A stretch of DNA of 47,564 nt from Janthinobacterium sp. GW458P (GTDB taxonomy: Bacteria > Pseudomonadota > Gammaproteobacteria > Burkholderiales > Burkholderiaceae_D): assembly GCF_002127585.1 (NCBI RefSeq), contig NZ_NEGZ01000045.1, forward strand, positions 1 to 47,564. Reading direction: 5' to 3'. Positions 29,532 to 38,294 of this stretch are shown piece by piece (within the stretch, counting starts at the first letter, position 1; the number at the start of each line of letters is the position of its first letter). Position numbers and translations under genes: made by a program. The notes beneath the pieces were generated by a model that saw nothing but the letters and a program-made list of their open reading frames with translations, was not told where the DNA came from and did no database searches.

Positions 29532-29729
29532 ATGGACAGCGAACAGCCGGAAGTCGTGGAAAGCAGGGCAGAGGTGGCGGCGCCGTTGCCCTCCCTGCCG
29601 CAATTGATCGCAGCGCTGCCGCCAAAAGGTGCGTGTTGGTATTGCGACAAGCCGCTCGACGCCGTGCGCCGTTTCTGTTGCAAGAGTTGCGGCGTGGCGT
29701 ATGCGGAAGAGGCGCTGTACAACAGCTGA
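29532..29729 (+). CDS. Small zinc-ribbon-like protein
   Basis: Protein of 65 residues. An acidic, Pro-rich N-terminus precedes CWYCDKPLDAVRRFCCKSCG, a CxxC...CxxC pattern typical of a zinc ribbon (Cys at about 35, 38, 49/50 and 53). A good ribosome-binding site (AGGAAAGGA) lies 6-8 nt upstream of the ATG. Isolated between divergent M1 peptidase and the convergent Hpt gene. Role unknown. Confidence 0.75.
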   Translation: MDSEQPEVVESRAEVAAPLPSLPQLIAALPPKGACWYCDKPLDAVRRFCCKSCGVAYAEEALYNS

Positions 29730-29747
29730 GCGGTAGCGAACTGTGCG

Positions 29748-30383
29748 CTAGCGGCGCCGCAGCAGCGCCGCCAGGGCGCCGTCGAAGTCGAACTCGTGCG
29801 CGGCGGCCGCCACTTCCTGGTAGACGTTGACGCCGAGACTGGCTGCCAGCAGGCTGGCCGAGTTTTCCAGGATGTCGATGGCGGCGCCGTCGCCTTCGCG
29901 CAGATGGCTGGCCAGGCGCGCCAGCAGCAGCTGGATGGCCGGCGCGGCCGGGTTGGGCGCCACGTCCTGCGCCGCCGTATGGCTAGCTTCCGGCGTGCCC
30001 AGCATGGAGCTGACGGCTCTTAGTAATTGATCTTGCGCAAGTTCCAGCTGCAGCATTTGCCGCGCCAGGTCCGGCGCCTGCGCGCGCAGGGCCGCCTCCA
30101 GGCTTGCCGACAGGCTGTGCACCTGGCGCGCGCCTATCATGCCGGCCGCGCCCTTCAGGGTATGCGCCCTCAGGCGCGCGGCGGCGTAATTGCCGGCGTC
30201 GAATTCGCTGCGGATCTGGCACGGCGTGGTGCCGTGGTCATGCAGGAAGCGGCGCAGGATTTTCAGGTACAGCAGGCGGTCGCCCATGATACGGCCCAGT
30301 CCGTTCTCGACATCGAGAACGCGGACCATGTCGGAAGCCGCAACAGCGGCCTCATCATCGCAAGTGGCGTGTGGTTTCATCAT
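29748..30383 (-). CDS. Hpt-domain phosphotransfer protein
   Basis: About 211 residues from the ATG at 30383 (MMKPHATCDD; the next ATG at 30380 is equally possible). The N-terminal half is a histidine phosphotransfer domain with the phosphorylatable His in AHTLKGAAGMIGA, framed by YLKILRRFLHDH and LEAALRAQ helices. It relays phosphate between a hybrid kinase and a response regulator. The C-terminal half is helical and not recognised. No kinase or regulator gene is adjacent, so the partner is elsewhere. An upstream start at 30464 exists but looks non-coding. Confidence 0.88.
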   Translation of the reverse strand: MMKPHATCDDEAAVAASDMVRVLDVENGLGRIMGDRLLYLKILRRFLHDHGTTPCQIRSEFDAGNYAAARLRAHTLKGAAGMIGARQVHSLSASLEAALRAQAPDLARQMLQLELAQDQLLRAVSSMLGTPEASHTAAQDVAPNPAAPAIQLLLARLASHLREGDGAAIDILENSASLLAASLGVNVYQEVAAAAHEFDFDGALAALLRRR

Positions 30384-30491
30384 GCCCGGTGTGCAGAGAG
30401 CCCCAAAACTTGTCAATGGCAATAAAGCAGGAAGCACTATTTTACATCCAGTCGTACTCGGCACTGCGCCCGCTTGACGCCAGCCTGCCGC

Positions 30492-31439
30492 CTAGCGTGT
30501 CGTGAAGGACCAGGTGCGCGTGAGGTCGGCGCCATTGACTTTGCCGATGAAACTCACGTCATAGGTGGTGGCCCCGTTCAGGGGCGCCAGCGGGATGATG
30601 GCGGCGGCCGAAACGGGCGTATGCGCATCGCTGTCGCTCCTGAGCAGGCGCACCGGCAGGTCCGTGGCGCTGCCCCGCTGGCGCACGCTGAACGTGGCCA
30701 CGTTGACGACGGCGCCATAGTTGGCGTGCACGCTGATCGGGTAGCCCACCACGTCCTGGTTCGGCACGGGATCGGGGGATTCGTTATCGCTGGAAAAGCT
30801 AACGGCGACCTTCTGCTGGCCGCTGAACGGGTAGGTGACGATCTGCCCCGCCGTCAGTCCGGGGCCGTAGCTGCTGTTGCCGGCCAGGTCCGTGGTGAAA
30901 TACGCATAGCCGCTGTTGTTGACGGCGGCGCCCGCGCCGCCTTCCTTGAACAGGGGCTCGAAAATGACGAAGCGGTGATAGATGGCCGTGATCAATTCCT
31001 CGGCCAGGTAAAAGCCCGAGGTATTCGCGGCGCCGGCGATGACTTCGCCCTGCAGCGTGGTGACGACGTAGCCCGCCTTGGCCAGGCGGTCGCCCAGCTT
31101 GACGCCGGTAAAGCCGGGCTTGCCCAGGACTTGCTCGTGCGCCACAACATTGTTGAGGTTAAGATAGTTGGAATGGCCGAGGGCGGCGCTGTCGATCAGG
31201 CTATTGCGCGCCAGCGGTGCCAGGCCCGTCTGGCCGCGCCGGTAATTGAACCAGTTGAAGCCATCGGTGGCGATATTATTGCTGAGGACGGGCGCGCCCG
31301 GTTCCTGGGTCAGCTGTCCTGCCGGCGTCGAGGTGCCCACCGACGGATTGTCGCCGCTGCCGCCGCCGCAGGCGCTCAGCAGTGCTACGACCAGGAAGGC
31401 GGGGAGGCTGTGTTTCCAACGCGATAACGAGGCTATCAA
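30492..31439 (-). CDS. CAP/SCP-domain lipoprotein
   Basis: Surface or periplasmic lipoprotein of 315 residues. The only reasonable start is TTG at 31439 with AGGAG 6 nt upstream; the lipobox follows at LLSACGGG (Cys about 24) and a Gly/Ser/Thr-rich spacer. Residues about 55-185 resemble a CAP (SCP/PR-1, Allergen V5) domain: NWFNYRRGQTGLAPLARN, AALGHSNYL, HEQ, and a later YHRFVIFEP. The C-terminal part is beta-rich and may be an Ig-like domain. CAP proteins bind lipids, peptides or cell-wall components; the ligand is unknown. Confidence 0.82.
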   Translation of the reverse strand: MIASLSRWKHSLPAFLVVALLSACGGGSGDNPSVGTSTPAGQLTQEPGAPVLSNNIATDGFNWFNYRRGQTGLAPLARNSLIDSAALGHSNYLNLNNVVAHEQVLGKPGFTGVKLGDRLAKAGYVVTTLQGEVIAGAANTSGFYLAEELITAIYHRFVIFEPLFKEGGAGAAVNNSGYAYFTTDLAGNSSYGPGLTAGQIVTYPFSGQQKVAVSFSSDNESPDPVPNQDVVGYPISVHANYGAVVNVATFSVRQRGSATDLPVRLLRSDSDAHTPVSAAAIIPLAPLNGATTYDVSFIGKVNGADLTRTWSFTTR

Positions 31440-31629
31440 GCTGACTCCTGTCTGGTGAGTGGGACGTCATGCCGCCCCGTGAAACGATTCTAAGGCATTT
31501 TTATATGCCGTAGAGCATCCATGAAAAGATATGTCGCGCGCCCGTGCGCCGACGGCGCCGCGGCCGCGCAGGGTAGAATGAGCATAATGCACCGTTTGCT
31601 CTTGCGCCGTTTTATTCCCGCTACCTTGA

Positions 31630-32436
31630 TTGCCCATAAATTTGAATACATTGCCCAAGTCGCGCCTGCAGCGCGCCAAATACGCCTTGCCCAGCATGGT
31701 GACTTTGCTGTCGATAGCCTGCGGTTTTGCCAGCATCGTCATTTCCGTCGATAACGCCGGTACCGGCGACCCGGCCGACTACCGGCTGGCCGCCGCGCTG
31801 CTGGTGCTGGCCGGCGTCTTTGACGCCCTCGACGGCTACGTGGCCCGGCTGACGAACACCAGCTCGCAGTTCGGCGTGCAGCTCGATTCCATCGCCGACG
31901 TGATGAATTTCGGCTGCGCCCCGGCAGTCTTGTTGTATTGCTATGGCTTCGTGCAGATGGGCGTGCATGATCCGCTGCTGCTGCGCTTTGGCGGCATGGC
32001 CAGCTTCTTCTTTGTTGCCTGCGGCGCCATGCGCCTGGCGCGCTTCAATGTGAACGTGGGGCATACCGACCCCATGTATTTTGTCGGCATGCCGATCACG
32101 GCCGGCGCCGCCTGCGTGGCGGCCGTGGTGGTGGCCTGGCCGGCGCCCATCGATTCAACCTTGCACAGCTATCTGATCATGCTGCTGCTCGTCGGCGTGG
32201 GCAGCCTGATGGTGTCGACCTTGCGCTTCCCCAGCTCCAAGCAAAAGAAAAGCCTGGCCGCGCTGCTGGTGCTGATCGCCGCCGTCGCCCTGCTGGTCTG
32301 GCTGAAGACCAGTTTCTTCGCGCTCTTCTTCGCCGTCTACATCGCCGCCACCCTGGCCCTGAACCTGGCGTGGCACCTGGGCTGGCGCGGCATTGCGCTA
32401 CCTCAAGTATTCAACGACCCGGACGAGATTGATTAA
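31630..32436 (+). CDS. pssA: CDP-diacylglycerol-serine phosphatidyltransferase-like enzyme
   Basis: Inner-membrane CDP-alcohol phosphatidyltransferase, probably making phosphatidylserine from CDP-diacylglycerol and serine. The family motif DGxxAR(x8)GxxxDxxxD is present as DGYVARLTNTSSQFGVQLD...D at about residues 66-90, in a protein with about eight helices. No ATG is available before the first helix; a stop lies directly upstream, so translation must begin at TTG 31630 or a TTG soon after (31642, 31651). The final symbol is likely but a paralogue with another head-group is possible. Confidence 0.8.
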   Translation: MPINLNTLPKSRLQRAKYALPSMVTLLSIACGFASIVISVDNAGTGDPADYRLAAALLVLAGVFDALDGYVARLTNTSSQFGVQLDSIADVMNFGCAPAVLLYCYGFVQMGVHDPLLLRFGGMASFFFVACGAMRLARFNVNVGHTDPMYFVGMPITAGAACVAAVVVAWPAPIDSTLHSYLIMLLLVGVGSLMVSTLRFPSSKQKKSLAALLVLIAAVALLVWLKTSFFALFFAVYIAATLALNLAWHLGWRGIALPQVFNDPDEID

Positions 32437-32439
32437 ACG

Positions 32440-33366
32440 TTAAGCCACCTCATGCCCGCGCGCGGCGCGCAGGATGGCGAACCAGTCGCTGCGGCTGAGC
32501 GTGAACTGCGTGCCTTCCACGGCCACGCCCACCGCTTCGATGCGGCCCGTGCCCGTCAGCGGCAGGGGCCGGCAAGGCAGTTGCATGATCCAGGCGAACA
32601 CCACGCTGGCAAACGGGCGCTGCAGCTGGTCGGCGATCTGCTTGATGACATTGCGCAAATTCTCCACGTTCGCGTCGCCGCCCTGGAACAGGCGGCCGCC
32701 CGCCAGCGGCGACCAGATCATCGGCGCCACCCCCACGTCCTGCAAGCCGTCGAAGGTTTCGTCGAACAGGGGCGCCACATGCAGCGGCGAAAATTCCACC
32801 TGGTTCGTCACCAGCGGGAAGCGCCGGTGCAGGCACTCGAACTGGTGGCGGCTGAAGTTCGACACGCCAAAGTGCAGCACCTTGCCGTCGCGCCGCAATT
32901 GCGTGAAGGCGCCGGCGATTTCGTCGAAATCCATCAGCGGATCGGGACGGTGGATCAGCAGCAAGTCCAGGCGGTCCGTGTGCAGCTGGCGCAGGGTGTG
33001 CTCCACGGAACTGGTGATGTGCGCCGCGCTCGTGTCGTAATGCTGGATGGCGTGGCCAGGGCGGTGCGGCGAGAGCAGCTTGATGCCGCACTTGCTGACC
33101 AGCTCCATCTTCTCGCGCAAGCCCGGCTGCAGGGCCAGCGCTTCGCCGAACAGGCCTTCGGCGCTGTAATCGCCATAGATGTCGGCATGGTCGAAACTGG
33201 ACACGCCCAGCGCCAGGCATTGCTCGATGAAGGCCAGGCGCTGCTGCGCCGACATATTCCACTCGCCGATGCGCCACATGCCGGCAACGATGCGCGACAG
33301 GTCGGGGCCGTTGCTGCTCAAACGGCTGCGCGGCGCTTGCAGGCTGGCGGGAGATGCATGGCTCAT
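32440..33366 (-). CDS. Aldo/keto reductase, YdhF-like
   Basis: NADPH-dependent oxidoreductase of 308 residues with an AKR (beta/alpha)8 barrel. The catalytic tetrad is visible as the Asp and Tyr in DHADIYGDY, the Lys in VSKCGIK and the His in LLIHRPD. The C-terminal cofactor part carries PLTGTGRIEAV. The ATG at 33366 (MSHASPAS) is chosen; a 13-residue longer form from 33405 is possible. It lies 56 bp downstream of the TetR gene on the same strand and is the likely TetR target. Its stop is 3 bp from the convergent pssA stop. Confidence 0.93.
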   Translation of the reverse strand: MSHASPASLQAPRSRLSSNGPDLSRIVAGMWRIGEWNMSAQQRLAFIEQCLALGVSSFDHADIYGDYSAEGLFGEALALQPGLREKMELVSKCGIKLLSPHRPGHAIQHYDTSAAHITSSVEHTLRQLHTDRLDLLLIHRPDPLMDFDEIAGAFTQLRRDGKVLHFGVSNFSRHQFECLHRRFPLVTNQVEFSPLHVAPLFDETFDGLQDVGVAPMIWSPLAGGRLFQGGDANVENLRNVIKQIADQLQRPFASVVFAWIMQLPCRPLPLTGTGRIEAVGVAVEGTQFTLSRSDWFAILRAARGHEVA

Positions 33367-33422
33367 GGGCTGGCTTTCTGGTAGTGGAGAGGAAGGACTC
33401 GCCACGATTATAGCCAGCTACG

Positions 33423-33986
33423 CTACAGCATGCTGCGGATGAAGCGGCAGCAACGCTCCTGCAGGGCGCCGTCGAGCACGCCGCCCAGCTGCATCTGGTA
33501 GACGAGCGCCGATTGCAGCATGAAGGCAAACAGGCGCAGGTCGAGGTCGGCGCGCACGCCGATCTGCGTCAGGCGCTGCACCACGAGGGCGATCCACGGC
33601 GCGACGATCTGTTCGCGAAAGCGCTGCTGCGCCGTCGCATCGTCGTGGATCAGCACCAGTAAATCGCAGGTGAAGCGGCCATCGGCGTTCAGGTTGTCGA
33701 AGATGCGCGCGCAGATCGCCTCGATTTCCTGGCCGTCCGGCATGTCGAGCGCGCGCTGCAGCTTTTCCGCCGTGCGCTTGACGAGCGCGTCAAGCAGCAT
33801 GTCTTCGCGCCGCGGCCAGCGCCGGTAAATCGTCTGGCGCCCCACGCCGGCCACGTCGGCCACCATCTGTATCGTCACCGCTTCCAGCCCATGCTGGCGC
33901 ACCAGCATGACGATCGCTTCCAGTACCGCATCTTCCACGCCCGCCTTGCGCGGGCGGCCACGCGCCACTGCCTCTTTTTTGATCAC
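33423..33986 (-). CDS. TetR-family transcriptional regulator
   Basis: Repressor of 187 residues. N-terminal helix-turn-helix (about residues 18-65: VTIQMVADVAGVGRQTIYRRWPRREDML), then a TetR C-terminal ligand domain. Basic start MIKKEAVARGRPRK. Upstream of aldo/keto reductase on the same strand and divergent from the gluconate dehydrogenase-type operon; a 16-bp near-palindrome 37 bp upstream (34023-34038) is a plausible operator. Inducer unknown. Confidence 0.93.
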   Translation of the reverse strand: MIKKEAVARGRPRKAGVEDAVLEAIVMLVRQHGLEAVTIQMVADVAGVGRQTIYRRWPRREDMLLDALVKRTAEKLQRALDMPDGQEIEAICARIFDNLNADGRFTCDLLVLIHDDATAQQRFREQIVAPWIALVVQRLTQIGVRADLDLRLFAFMLQSALVYQMQLGGVLDGALQERCCRFIRSML

Positions 33987-34022
33987 GTCTAGCCTGTCTC
34001 TGAAGGTTTCTTTTAATTATGG

Positions 34023-34038
34023 TACGATGCGCACCGTA
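34023..34038. promoter_or_regulatory. Candidate TetR operator
   Basis: TACGaTGCGCAcCGTA, a 16-bp palindrome with one mismatched pair, 37 bp upstream of the TetR start and 180 bp before the dehydrogenase operon. The form (TACG core around GCGC) and position suit a TetR dimer site. Binding is inferred. Confidence 0.55.
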
Positions 34039-34065
34039 AATGCAAAGCTAGCGCTTGTCAATCAC

Positions 34066-34083
34066 GTTGGTCAATTAACCAAC
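34066..34083. promoter_or_regulatory. Second palindrome in the TetR-dehydrogenase gap
   Basis: GTTGGT-cAATTa-ACCAAC: 6-bp arms perfect, 16 of 18 positions symmetric. It differs from the TetR-like site, so a second regulator (for example a GntR-type sugar-acid regulator) may act on the dehydrogenase operon. The regulator is not in the window's immediate vicinity. Confidence 0.5.
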
Positions 34084-34216
34084 AGATTGTCGTGCCGCGC
34101 CGCGATACCCCAGTCATCTCTACGTGAAATCTGCCATCTGCGCGGCGCGTGCCCGCATTTTCTTTCTGACTCCCACATCCATCACTGTGGCGGCTCGCGC
34201 CGCCTGAGGAAAACCT

Positions 34217-34909
34217 ATGAAAATCATCGGGATTTCGCCCCATCGGCGTAACTTCTTGCGCAAGGCCGTCGGCGCTGCGCCTGCCGTGGCCTTGCTGGCC
34301 GGCGCCGGCGGCGGCCTGGCCATGGCCGTCTCCAAGGACCAGCCGGCCTACAAACCGCGTTTTTTCGACGCCACCGAATGGGCCACCCTGACGGCGCTGG
34401 TCGACCGGCTGATCCCGGCCGACGCCGAAGGGCCGGGCGCGCTGGAAGCGGGCGCGCATGAATTCATCGACGCGCAGATGAACACGCCTTACGCGTATGG
34501 CGCGCTGTGGTACATGCAGGGGCCGTTCGTGCCGTCGATCGAACAGTTCGGCTACCAGTTCCACATGGCGCCGCGCGAGCTGTACCAGAGCGCCCTGGCC
34601 GGCGTCAACACGGCCGTCAACCGGCAGTTTGGCAAGCCTTTCGTGCAATTGGCCGCGGCCGAGCGCGACGCCGTCATCACGCAATTGCAAAAGGGCACCC
34701 TGGACATCGGCGCAGTGCCGGCCAAGGTCTTTTTCAACCAGCTGCTGCAAAACACGCGCGAAGGCTATTTTTGCGACCCCGTGCACGGCGGCAACAAGGA
34801 CATGCTGGCCTGGAAGATGGTGGGCTTTCCTGGCGCGCGCGCCGACTACATGGACTGGGTGGAACAGTATGGCAAGAAATACCCGTTGCCTCCAGTATCC
34901 ATCGCCTGA
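34217..34909 (+). CDS. Gluconate 2-dehydrogenase-type subunit 3 (Tat-exported)
   Basis: Small subunit of 230 residues. The N-terminus has a twin-arginine signal (SPHRRNFLRKAVG, then a hydrophobic AVALLAGAGGGLAMA stretch), so it is exported folded, most likely carrying the flavoprotein subunit (which has no signal) with it. The rest matches the family: FFDATEWATLTALVDRLIPAD and the C-terminal GFPGARADYMDWVEQYG. First gene of a three-gene operon in the usual order small, GMC, cytochrome. Confidence 0.93.
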   Translation: MKIIGISPHRRNFLRKAVGAAPAVALLAGAGGGLAMAVSKDQPAYKPRFFDATEWATLTALVDRLIPADAEGPGALEAGAHEFIDAQMNTPYAYGALWYMQGPFVPSIEQFGYQFHMAPRELYQSALAGVNTAVNRQFGKPFVQLAAAERDAVITQLQKGTLDIGAVPAKVFFNQLLQNTREGYFCDPVHGGNKDMLAWKMVGFPGARADYMDWVEQYGKKYPLPPVSIA

Positions 34910-35026
34910 AAACGTCCATGGCGGCGTTGCACTGCCTGGTCGTACTAGCGTACTGCCTGCGGCAATGCGCCTTGCCCTGAACCTTTTCAGTTATTCGTAG
35001 CAGATCAAAGAAAAAGAAAAACCATC

Positions 35027-36814
35027 ATGAGTGATATCAAACCCGATGTAACAATGAAGCCTGTCGATGCCGTGATTGTCGGCTTCGGCTGGACCGGCGC
35101 CATCATGGCCAAGGAATTGACGGAAGCGGGCCTGAACGTGGTCGCGCTGGAACGCGGCGAGTACCGCGACACCTATCCCGACGGCGCCTATCCGAAGACC
35201 CTCGACGAGCTGACCTATATTCAGCGCAGCAAGCTGTTCCAGGATATGTCGAAGAGCACGTTCACCTTCCGCCACAGCATCACGGGCGTGGCCGTCCCCT
35301 ACCGCCAGATCGGCGCCTTCAAGCCCGGCACGGGCGTGGGCGGCGCGGGCTTGCACTGGTCGGGCATGCACTGGCGCGTCCTGCCGGAAGAACTGCAGAT
35401 CCGCAGCCACTACGAACGCCGCTACGGCAAGAAATTCATTCCCGAAGGCATGACGATCCAGGACTTTGGCGTGACTTACGCCGAGCTGGAGCCGCACTTC
35501 GATTTCGTCGAAAAAGTCTTCGGCACCTCGGGCCAGGCGTACAAGGTCAACGGCATCGTCGTCGGCGACGGCAATGTGTTCGAGGGCGACCGCTCCGACA
35601 ATTACGCGCTGGCGCCGCAAAAAGTGCCGTACACGGCAGAACTGTTCCGCCGCGCCGCCAAGGCCGTCGGCTACCACCCCTTCGTCAACGCCTCGTCGAA
35701 CGCGTCCGGCCCGTACACGAATCCGTATGGCTGCCAGATGGGCCCGTGCAACTTCTGCGGTTTCTGCTCCGGCTACGCCTGCTACAACTATTCCAAGGCT
35801 TCGCCCAACGTCAACATCATGCCGGCCTTGCGCATGGTGGCCAATTTCGAATTGCGCGCCAACTGCAACGTGGTGCGCATCAACCTCGACGGCAGCAAAA
35901 AACGCGCCACGGGCGTGACGTATATCAATGCGGATGGCAAGGCCGTCGAGCAACCTGCCGAGCTGGTCATCGCCAGCGCGTTTGCCTACAACAATGCGCA
36001 CCTGTTCCTGCTGTCGGGCATCGGCCAGCCGTATGACCCGGTCAGCAACGAGGGCGTGGTGGGGCGCAATATCGCCTACCAGATGATGTCGACCATCCAG
36101 ACTTTCTTCAAGGAAGACACAAACACGAACCCGTTCATCGGCGCCGGCGGCACGGGCGTCGCGCTCGATGACTGGAATGGCGACAATTTCGACCATGGCC
36201 CGCTGGGTTTTGTCGGCGGTTCGCCCGCCTGGTGCAACCCGGCCGGCTCCAAGCCGATCTCCGGCATCGCCACGCCGGACGGCACGCCCGCCTGGGGCGC
36301 GGCCTGGAAGAAGGCCGTCAAGAAGAGCTATTTGAACACGGTGTCGTTCGATTGCCATGGCGCCAACATGACTTACCGTGACTGCTATGTCGACCTCGAC
36401 CCGACCTACACGGACAAGTATGGCCAGCAATTGCTGCGCTTTACCTTCGACTGGAAGGAAAACGACATCAAGATGAGCCGTTTCGTCACCGACAAGATGA
36501 TGAAGGTGGCCGAGGCCATGAATCCGGAATCGATCAAGGTTGCCGTCAAGAGCGTGGGCGACCACCTCGATCTGCGCAACTACCAGACCACGCACTGGGC
36601 GGGCGGCACGGCCATGGGTGCGGACCGCAGGACCAGCGTCGTCAACCGCTACCTGCAAAGCTGGGACGTGCACAACGTGTTTGCCGTCGGTTCCAGCGTG
36701 TTCCCGGTCGGCATAGGCTACAACCCGACGGGCCTGGCCTGCGCGCTGACCTACTGGTCGGCCAAGGCCATCCGCGAGCAATACCTGCAAGATCCCCGTC
36801 CCCTGGTCGCTTGA
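35027..36814 (+). CDS. GMC flavoprotein dehydrogenase, gluconate 2-dehydrogenase type
   Basis: Catalytic FAD subunit of 595 residues. The N-terminal Rossmann motif is VIVGFGWTGAIMAKELTEAG with the acidic residue of LERG at about 42. A five-cysteine cluster at 236, 241, 244, 247 and 252 (GCQMGPCNFCGFCSGYAC) may hold an iron-sulfur cluster as proposed for related FAD dehydrogenases. The C-terminal GMC domain has THWAGGTAMGADRRTSVVN and GYNPTGLACALTYW. Length and subunit set fit gluconate 2-dehydrogenase; 2-ketogluconate, sorbitol or glucose dehydrogenase are alternatives. It begins 117 bp after the small subunit with a weak A-rich ribosome-binding site. Confidence 0.92.
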   Translation: MSDIKPDVTMKPVDAVIVGFGWTGAIMAKELTEAGLNVVALERGEYRDTYPDGAYPKTLDELTYIQRSKLFQDMSKSTFTFRHSITGVAVPYRQIGAFKPGTGVGGAGLHWSGMHWRVLPEELQIRSHYERRYGKKFIPEGMTIQDFGVTYAELEPHFDFVEKVFGTSGQAYKVNGIVVGDGNVFEGDRSDNYALAPQKVPYTAELFRRAAKAVGYHPFVNASSNASGPYTNPYGCQMGPCNFCGFCSGYACYNYSKASPNVNIMPALRMVANFELRANCNVVRINLDGSKKRATGVTYINADGKAVEQPAELVIASAFAYNNAHLFLLSGIGQPYDPVSNEGVVGRNIAYQMMSTIQTFFKEDTNTNPFIGAGGTGVALDDWNGDNFDHGPLGFVGGSPAWCNPAGSKPISGIATPDGTPAWGAAWKKAVKKSYLNTVSFDCHGANMTYRDCYVDLDPTYTDKYGQQLLRFTFDWKENDIKMSRFVTDKMMKVAEAMNPESIKVAVKSVGDHLDLRNYQTTHWAGGTAMGADRRTSVVNRYLQSWDVHNVFAVGSSVFPVGIGYNPTGLACALTYWSAKAIREQYLQDPRPLVA

Positions 36815-36828
36815 TAAAGAACAAGAAG

Positions 36829-38223
36829 ATGAACAACACATTCACCCATACCGTGGGCGCGCTGCTGCTGGCGCTCGCCTCCGGCACCGTCCTGTCTGCC
36901 ACCACGGCCGCCACCACTCCGAATGCCCAGCTGATACGCCAGGGCGAATACCTGGCCCGCGCCGGCGACTGCATCGCCTGCCACACGGCCGGCACGCAGG
37001 GTAAACCGTTCGCGGGCGGCCTGGGCATGGAAACGCCGATCGGCAAGGTGTATTCCACCAACATCACGCCCGATAAAAAGGCCGGCATCGGCGACTGGAG
37101 CTTTGCCGATTTCGACAAGCTGATGCGCACCGGCGTGACCAAGCACGGCTACACCGTGTATCCGGCCATGCCCTATCCCTCGTATTCGCGCCTGAGCGAG
37201 GCGGACATGCAGGCGCTGTACGCCTATTTCATGCATGGCGTGAAGGCGGACCCGACGCCGAACAAGGCGGCCGACATTCCGTGGCCATTGTCGATGCGCT
37301 TTCCGCTGACCATCTGGCGCTGGGCGTTTGCCCCCACGCCGCAGCCGTATAAAACGCCGGCCACGGGCGACGCGCAATTGCTGCGCGGCGCCTACCTGGT
37401 GCAGGGCCTGGGCCACTGCGGCGCCTGCCACACGGCGCGCGGCGTGGGCATGCAGGAAAAATCGCTGACGGATGCGGGTAATACCACCTTCCTGGCGGGC
37501 GGCGGCGTGATCGACGGCTGGTCCGTACCCTCCCTGCGCAATGAGCATGGCGGCGGTCTGGCGCGCTGGAGCACGAACGATATCGTCGAATTCCTGAAGA
37601 CGGGCCGCAACGGCCATACGGCGTCGTTCGGCGCCATGAACGACGTGGTGGCCCATTCCATGCAGCACATGACGGATGGCGACCTGGCGGCCATGGCGAA
37701 ATACCTGAAGTCCCTGCCGCCGTCGAAGCCCGGCACGCCGGCCTTCGTGGCGGACGAGAAACTGGGCAAGCAATTGTTCAGCGGCATCGTCAACTCGCAG
37801 GGCGCGCAGCTGTACCTGGACCGCTGCGCCGGCTGCCACCGCTCCGACGGCAAGGGCTACGACAAGGCCTTCCCTGCGCTGGCCGGCAACGCCGTGCTGC
37901 AGACGAATGATCCCACCTCGGCGATCAACATCGTGCTGTCGGGCGGCGCCGTGCCGGCCACGCGCACGGCGCCGTCGGCGCTGACGATGGCGCCGTATGC
38001 GGATATTTTCAATGATGAGCAGACCGCGCAGGTGGTGACCTTCATCCAGACCAGCTGGGGCAACCGCGGCACGCCCGTGACGGCGGCGCAGGTGGCCAAG
38101 GTGCGCAAGGTGGCCGTGCCGGTGACGGCGTCGCAGACGGAAGCGACGTTTGCCGCTGGCCGCCACGGCACCTTCCCGCCCGTGGCGCGCCAGCCGCACC
38201 TGAAGGATGCGCCGCAGAAGTAA
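36829..38223 (+). CDS. Tri-heme cytochrome c subunit of the dehydrogenase
   Basis: Electron-accepting subunit of 464 residues that passes electrons to ubiquinone or an oxidase. A signal peptide (about 1-27) is followed by three class-I cytochrome domains, each with a CxxCH heme site: CIACH (about 49), CGACH (about 198) and CAGCH (about 335). The ATG at 36829 (MNNTFTHTV) lies 14 bp past the flavoprotein stop; the longer frame from 36811 overlaps that stop and is unlikely. Last gene of the operon before a bidirectional terminator. Confidence 0.94.
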   Translation: MNNTFTHTVGALLLALASGTVLSATTAATTPNAQLIRQGEYLARAGDCIACHTAGTQGKPFAGGLGMETPIGKVYSTNITPDKKAGIGDWSFADFDKLMRTGVTKHGYTVYPAMPYPSYSRLSEADMQALYAYFMHGVKADPTPNKAADIPWPLSMRFPLTIWRWAFAPTPQPYKTPATGDAQLLRGAYLVQGLGHCGACHTARGVGMQEKSLTDAGNTTFLAGGGVIDGWSVPSLRNEHGGGLARWSTNDIVEFLKTGRNGHTASFGAMNDVVAHSMQHMTDGDLAAMAKYLKSLPPSKPGTPAFVADEKLGKQLFSGIVNSQGAQLYLDRCAGCHRSDGKGYDKAFPALAGNAVLQTNDPTSAINIVLSGGAVPATRTAPSALTMAPYADIFNDEQTAQVVTFIQTSWGNRGTPVTAAQVAKVRKVAVPVTASQTEATFAAGRHGTFPPVARQPHLKDAPQK

Positions 38224-38243
38224 TTTGACATAGCGCAAGACGA

Positions 38244-38276
38244 AAAAAATGCCCGCAGCATCTGCGGGCATTTTTT
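38244..38276. terminator. Bidirectional terminator between cytochrome and D,D-carboxypeptidase genes
   Basis: AAAAAATGCCCGCAG-cat-CTGCGGGCATTTTTT: a near-perfect palindrome with GC core and A/T tracts on both sides, lying between convergent genes. It can serve both the dehydrogenase operon and the minus-strand carboxypeptidase gene. Confidence 0.92.
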
Positions 38277-38294
38277 ATGGGGAGTGCTGACTGC

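Noticed and set aside
31521-31754. 77-residue open frame before and overlapping pssA
   Set aside because: It overlaps the pssA coding region in another frame and has no recognisable feature.
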